Shown here one piece after another: positions 3,791 through 6,912 of a stretch of DNA of 6,912 nt. Origin of the DNA: JAKEHA01 sp964560355 (GTDB taxonomy: Bacteria; Krumholzibacteriota; Krumholzibacteriia; WVZY01; JAKEHA01). The DNA lies in the NCBI GenBank assembly GCA_964560355.1, contig CAZLLI010000122.1, forward strand, positions 1 through 6,912, in the 5' to 3' direction. The position numbers were made by a program, and so were the translations under genes. The notes under the pieces are model-generated. The model had not been told where the DNA came from and ran no database searches. It was given only the letters and a program-made list of their open reading frames with translations. Each line of letters opens with the position of its first letter. Position 1 is the stretch's first letter.

Positions 3791-6190
3791 CTAGCGGGTG
3801 ATCACCATCTTCCGGGTGATGGTCGCGCCCGCGGCGGTCACACGATAGAAGTAGACCCCGCTCGCGAGCGCTCTTCCCCGCCCGTCGCGCGCGGCGAACG
3901 GAATCCGGTTCCACCCCGCGCCCGCCCCCTTCACGTCGAACGAACCCACGCGCCGCCCGGCGACGTCGAACACCTCGACGCTCACGTCGGAGACCTGGGG
4001 CAGCCCGACCTCGAGGTCGGTGGTGGCGGCGAACGGGTTGGGGTGATTCTGGCGCACGGTGAGCGCGGTGAGCGCGGGCGTCTCGCCCACGCCGGTCGCC
4101 GCCAGCACGCTGGCTTCGTTCGACGGCGGGCCTTGGTTGGCGTGCACGTCGTACGCGGTGACGATGTAGTAGAGCGCGCTGGTCGGCGCGCCGGCGTCGG
4201 TGAGCACGGTGTCGTTCGACGCAGCGAGGAAGTTGATCGGGACCGGCGTCACCCCGGACGCGGTTCTGCGATACACGGCGTAGTCGCGCAGGTCGGAGAC
4301 GTGCACGCCGTTCCACTTGAGGTAGACGTTGTTGCCGATGCGCTGCGCGGTGAGCAAGAGCGGCGCGGCCGGCGCCAGGTTGTCGACGGAGTGCCCGCTC
4401 ATTTCGTTCGACGCGAACGACACGAAGTAGTCCGCGACGAAATGCGCGGCCACCATGAAGTACTCATTGCCGGTCGCACTCGCGACGGAGTCGGCGCGGG
4501 TGTCGGCGGAGAAGGTGTAGCCGGGCCAGCCCTGCGCGTCTTGCGAACCGACGCGTTCGTAGTAGCGCCCGGGCGCGGAGAGATAAATCGGCTGCGCGGC
4601 GTCGGGCGCAAGATCGCGCAGGCCGTCGGGCGTGATGGTCGCGGCACCGACCGGGACCGCGTCGACCGCGCGCCAGATCGAGTAGAACTGGATGGTACGC
4701 GGGAAGGCGTTGTCGCGCCCGCTCGCGTTCCAGTTCACCGCCACTTTACCGCCTTGGTCGTGCGGGATGTCTTTGACCGCCGTGATGACGGGCTCGGGAC
4801 GTCCCCAAAATCCGTAAGTGTTGTCGACGCGCTGGACGTAGGTTTCCGCCCCCGCGCTGCGATAGTCCGACCACACGAAGACGGTGCCGCCCGCGCCGTC
4901 CGCGACGCTGATCGGGACGCCTTGGTAGTTGGGCGCGCTGCTCACGCTGATGCCGTCGTACGCCCACATGGGAGCACCCGCGCCGCTCAAGCGCTGCGCG
5001 AACACGTTCGCGAAGTCCGGCGTGGCGCCGTTGCGGCCATCGGTCCACGACACCACGCAGCCGCCGTTGCCGTCTTGCACGACGAACGGATTGAGCTGCG
5101 AACCAGTGGCCGTGCACACCGCGACGCCGTCGCCGGTCCACACGGGCGCGCCGCTGCCGCTCACGCGCTGGGCGTAGACGTCCCAGTCCAGCGCGCGGTA
5201 GTCGTGCCACGCCACCACCGCACCGCCCGCCCCGTCCGCCACCATCGCCGGCCAGCGCTGGTCGAGGGCCGCCGTGCACAGCGCGACGCCGTTGCCGAGC
5301 CATTGCGCGGCCGCGCCCGAATTGACGCGTTGCGCATAGACGTCCCAGTTGCCGCCGTTGCGCTGGTCCGACCACGCGATGACGGCACCGCCCGCCCCGT
5401 CGGCGACCACGAGCGGCGCTTGTTGGTGGCCGAGCGCACCGCACATGCTGGTTCCGCTCGCGCCCCACTGCACCGAACCCGCCGACGTGAGACGCTGCGC
5501 ATAGATGTCGGAGTCGGCGCCGCCGAAGCGCCAGTCGCGCCACACCAGGATGGTGCTCCCCGCGCTCGCGACGATTTGCGGCGAATCCTGGTCGCTCCCG
5601 TCGACGCACACGATGACGCCGTTTCCCACCCATTGCACGACGCCGCTCGCGTTGACGCGCTGCGCGTAGATGTCGAAGTTGCTCGTGCTGCGAAAGTCGG
5701 ACCACGCGGCGACGAAACCACCGGCGCCGTCGGACGCGAGCACGGGGAATTCCTGGGCCCAGGCCGCGGTGCACACGGCGATACCGTTGGCGGCCCATTG
5801 CGGAACGCCGGATGCGTTGACGCGCTGCGCGTAGATGTCGTTGCCCCCGCTGCGCGCGTCCTGCCACACGATGAAGGCTCCGCCCGCTCCGTCGGAGATG
5901 ACCATGGGCGCCTCTTGGGCGCCGGCCGCGGTACACACGGCGACGCCGTTCGCGGCCCACTGGGCGACACCCGCCGCGTTCACGCGCTGGGCGTAGATGT
6001 CGTCGACGCCGCCGGTGCGCCGGTCCTGCCACACGACGATGGTGCCGCCGGCGCCGTCCGGCGCGATGGCGGGAGCGATCTGGTCTTGCGGTACCGTGGT
6101 GAGCGCGGTTCCGTCGAGCACCCACTGCGCGCGCGCGGCGATCGGCATGATGGCGAGGCCCAAAACGAGGCTGGTCAGAAAGCGTCTCAC
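3791..6190 (-). CDS. Secreted eight-repeat protein with fibronectin-III-like domains and C-terminal sorting domain
   Basis: This 799-residue protein starts at GTG 6190, six bases after GGAGG (6201-6197). That start places a clean signal peptide (MRRFLTSLVLGLAIMPIAARA, cut before QW) at the N-terminus; an upstream in-frame ATG at 6325 would bury it and overlap the neighbouring gene. Residues 22-461 hold eight tandem repeats of about 55 residues with the core DGAGG-x4-W-x-D-x-R, then DIYAQRV, then QW. These are probably propeller blades. Residues about 465-600 and 605-697 resemble two fibronectin-III-like domains (VAVNWNAS; VYLKWNGV with YYIVTAYD). Residues 714-799 are a sorting/FlgD-like domain (NHPNPFAATTDLEV, VFDVAGRRVGSF, LASGVYFYRV). 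Cysteines occur once per repeat at 86, 140, 195, 250, 305 and 359. No enzymatic motif is visible; adhesion or surface binding is a guess. Confidence 0.93.
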   Translation of the reverse strand: MRRFLTSLVLGLAIMPIAARAQWVLDGTALTTVPQDQIAPAIAPDGAGGTIVVWQDRRTGGVDDIYAQRVNAAGVAQWAANGVAVCTAAGAQEAPMVISDGAGGAFIVWQDARSGGNDIYAQRVNASGVPQWAANGIAVCTAAWAQEFPVLASDGAGGFVAAWSDFRSTSNFDIYAQRVNASGVVQWVGNGVIVCVDGSDQDSPQIVASAGSTILVWRDWRFGGADSDIYAQRLTSAGSVQWGASGTSMCGALGHQQAPLVVADGAGGAVIAWSDQRNGGNWDVYAQRVNSGAAAQWLGNGVALCTAALDQRWPAMVADGAGGAVVAWHDYRALDWDVYAQRVSGSGAPVWTGDGVAVCTATGSQLNPFVVQDGNGGCVVSWTDGRNGATPDFANVFAQRLSGAGAPMWAYDGISVSSAPNYQGVPISVADGAGGTVFVWSDYRSAGAETYVQRVDNTYGFWGRPEPVITAVKDIPHDQGGKVAVNWNASGRDNAFPRTIQFYSIWRAVDAVPVGAATITPDGLRDLAPDAAQPIYLSAPGRYYERVGSQDAQGWPGYTFSADTRADSVASATGNEYFMVAAHFVADYFVSFASNEMSGHSVDNLAPAAPLLLTAQRIGNNVYLKWNGVHVSDLRDYAVYRRTASGVTPVPINFLAASNDTVLTDAGAPTSALYYIVTAYDVHANQGPPSNEASVLAATGVGETPALTALTVRQNHPNPFAATTDLEVGLPQVSDVSVEVFDVAGRRVGSFDVKGAGAGWNRIPFAARDGRGRALASGVYFYRVTAAGATITRKMVITR
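4808..6127 (-). repeat. Eight in-frame tandem repeats of about 165 bases
   Basis: The repeats correspond to residues 22-76, 77-130, 131-185, 186-240, 241-295, 296-349, 350-407 and 408-461 of the 799-residue protein. DNA similarity is still visible: 27 bases at 5649-5675 recur identically at 5814-5840 (165 bases apart) and, with two differences, at 5976-6002 (162 bases apart). The terminal copies (first and eighth) are the most divergent and lack the repeat cysteine. The pattern points to duplication within the gene under selection to keep the reading frame. Confidence 0.92.
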
Positions 6191-6215
6191 GGGAAACCTC
6201 CAGTTGGGACGTTCC

Positions 6216-6233
6216 GCCGCACCGACGTGCGGC
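6216..6233 (-). other. Perfect 7-bp hairpin in the leader of the eight-repeat gene
   Basis: On the minus strand GCCGCAC (6233-6227) pairs with GTGCGGC (6222-6216) around a four-base GTCG loop. It ends 14 bases before the GGAGG ribosome binding site of the eight-repeat gene and 58 bases after the stop of the FG-GAP gene. There is no T-run, so it is not a canonical terminator. It may shape the 5' end of the downstream message or be chance. I found no convincing promoter in the 100 bases 6191-6290, which leaves co-transcription with the FG-GAP gene possible. Confidence 0.4.
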
Positions 6234-6290
6234 TCTCCGTCCCCTGGAGAAATGCCGGAGAACGCGGAAACGAACAGAGGTTGAGCGAGA

Positions 6291-6911
6291 TTACTTGGGA
6301 AGCCGCTGCCCGAGGTAGGAAACAAGCAGGCCGCGCTCGCGAATCGCGTCGCTGTACAAGGGCGCCGCGACGATCAAGTCCGGCAAGCCGTCGCCGTTCA
6401 TGTCGCCGCGCGCCATGGTGAAGCCGAGATGCTCGTCCTCGGCGCCCCCGACCGCGCGCCACGCGGCCGTGGCTTCGCAGCCGTCGCGCGTACCCCGGTA
6501 CACTTCCACCATACCCATGTGCGTGCGCTTGCCCTCGGAGTACTGGGGCGAACCGACGGCGATGTCGGCGAAACCGTCGCCGTCGATGTCGCCCAGACCC
6601 AGCACCGAATATCCGAGGTGCGTGTACGCGATGGGGCCGAGCGCATGCCACGCGGGCGTCTTTGAGAGTCCATCTCTTCCGCCGAGGAACAACAGCACGC
6701 GACCGCGCTCGGGGCGCGACTCGTCGGAGTATTGCGGCTCACCGACGACGACGTCGCCGAAGCCGTCGCCGTTGACGTCACCCGCGCCCGACACCATCGT
6801 ACCCAAGTGCGAATTGGTGCCGGCGCCCTCGACGGTCCACGCCGGTTTCGCCGCCACGCCGTCCTTGCCGCCGAGATAGAGGCGTGCCTGGCCGCAATCG
6901 GTGGTGGCACC
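6291..6911 (-). CDS. FG-GAP repeat (integrin-alpha-like) protein, N-terminus beyond the window
   Basis: The frame is open from the right edge to TAA at 6293-6291, giving the last 206 residues; the GTG at 6857 is an internal codon, since repeat sequence continues upstream of it. Three calcium-binding loops of the FG-GAP type occur at visible residues 45-53 (DVNGDGFGD), 108-116 (DIDGDGFAD) and 170-178 (DMNGDGLPD). Each precedes a hydrophobic strand and a G-x-P-x-YS or A-x-P-x-YS turn. The spacing is 62-63 residues, with PAW or AAW and HLG motifs between them, as in integrin-type propeller blades. Such proteins are normally secreted or surface-bound. The protein stops just after the strand LLVSYLG with no sorting domain, unlike its downstream neighbour. 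Function is unknown; ligand or glycan binding is possible for the family. Confidence 0.9.
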   Translation of the reverse strand, partial: GATTDCGQARLYLGGKDGVAAKPAWTVEGAGTNSHLGTMVSGAGDVNGDGFGDVVVGEPQYSDESRPERGRVLLFLGGRDGLSKTPAWHALGPIAYTHLGYSVLGLGDIDGDGFADIAVGSPQYSEGKRTHMGMVEVYRGTRDGCEATAAWRAVGGAEDEHLGFTMARGDMNGDGLPDLIVAAPLYSDAIRERGLLVSYLGQRLPK

Positions 6912-6912
6912 G

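Noticed and set aside
3192..4316. A 374-codon minus-strand frame spanning the end of the repeat gene, the gap and the 151-residue gene
   Set aside because: Extremely Arg-rich and out of frame with two better supported genes.
4808..6127. Repeat array considered as CRISPR or a non-coding satellite
   Set aside because: The unit is about 165 bases, divergent, always a multiple of three and encodes a continuous protein; there are no short identical repeats with unique spacers.
4043..6421. A 792-codon open frame on the plus strand opposite the eight-repeat gene
   Set aside because: It is in exact codon register with the sense gene, so its stops would need TTA, CTA or TCA codons, which are rare in this GC-rich gene. 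The product is rich in Arg, Val and Asp with no domain, while the sense protein has a signal peptide, repeats and known domains.

Overview
This is a GC-rich chromosomal window from a Gram-negative bacterium. The Tol-Pal-type proton channel pair implies an outer membrane. Two secreted proteins carry a C-terminal sorting/FlgD-like domain with PNPF, D-V-x-GRRV and LASG-[IV]-Y-F signatures. That domain is common in the FCB superphylum and in neighbouring candidate phyla such as Candidatus Eisenbacteria and Gemmatimonadota relatives. Placing the organism there is inference from protein style only; no phylogenetic marker settles it.

Left part, plus strand (1-3044). The window opens with what looks like the last 20 codons of a gene (1-63), followed by a perfect 9-bp hairpin. 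A 231-base non-coding leader precedes tolQ (295-1065) and tolR (1076-1486), a two-gene operon for an inner-membrane proton-motive-force motor. A strong intrinsic terminator (1513-1544) closes it. A perfect TATAAT box (1562-1567) follows and probably drives a secreted PQQ-type sugar dehydrogenase fused to a C-terminal sorting domain (1602-3044; the GTG at 1602 is preferred over an upstream GTG).

Right part, minus strand (6911-3052). Reading leftwards there is an FG-GAP calcium-motif repeat protein (cut by the window end), then a 799-residue secreted protein with eight tandem ~55-residue repeats, two fibronectin-III-like domains and a second copy of the sorting domain. Next come a 151-residue cytosolic protein of unknown function, its intrinsic terminator, and a complete tRNA-Asn(GTT). 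The tRNA gene ends 7 bases from the stop codon of the convergent dehydrogenase gene.

How they may work together: TolQR energises the cell envelope, while three of the other proteins look extracytoplasmic (one enzyme, two repeat/propeller-type proteins). No mobile element, CRISPR array, defence cassette or biosynthetic cluster is visible. I see no clear evidence for an undescribed system. The points most worth checking are the overlapping terminator/promoter arrangements, the periodic cysteines of the eight-repeat protein, and the dehydrogenase/sorting-domain fusion.
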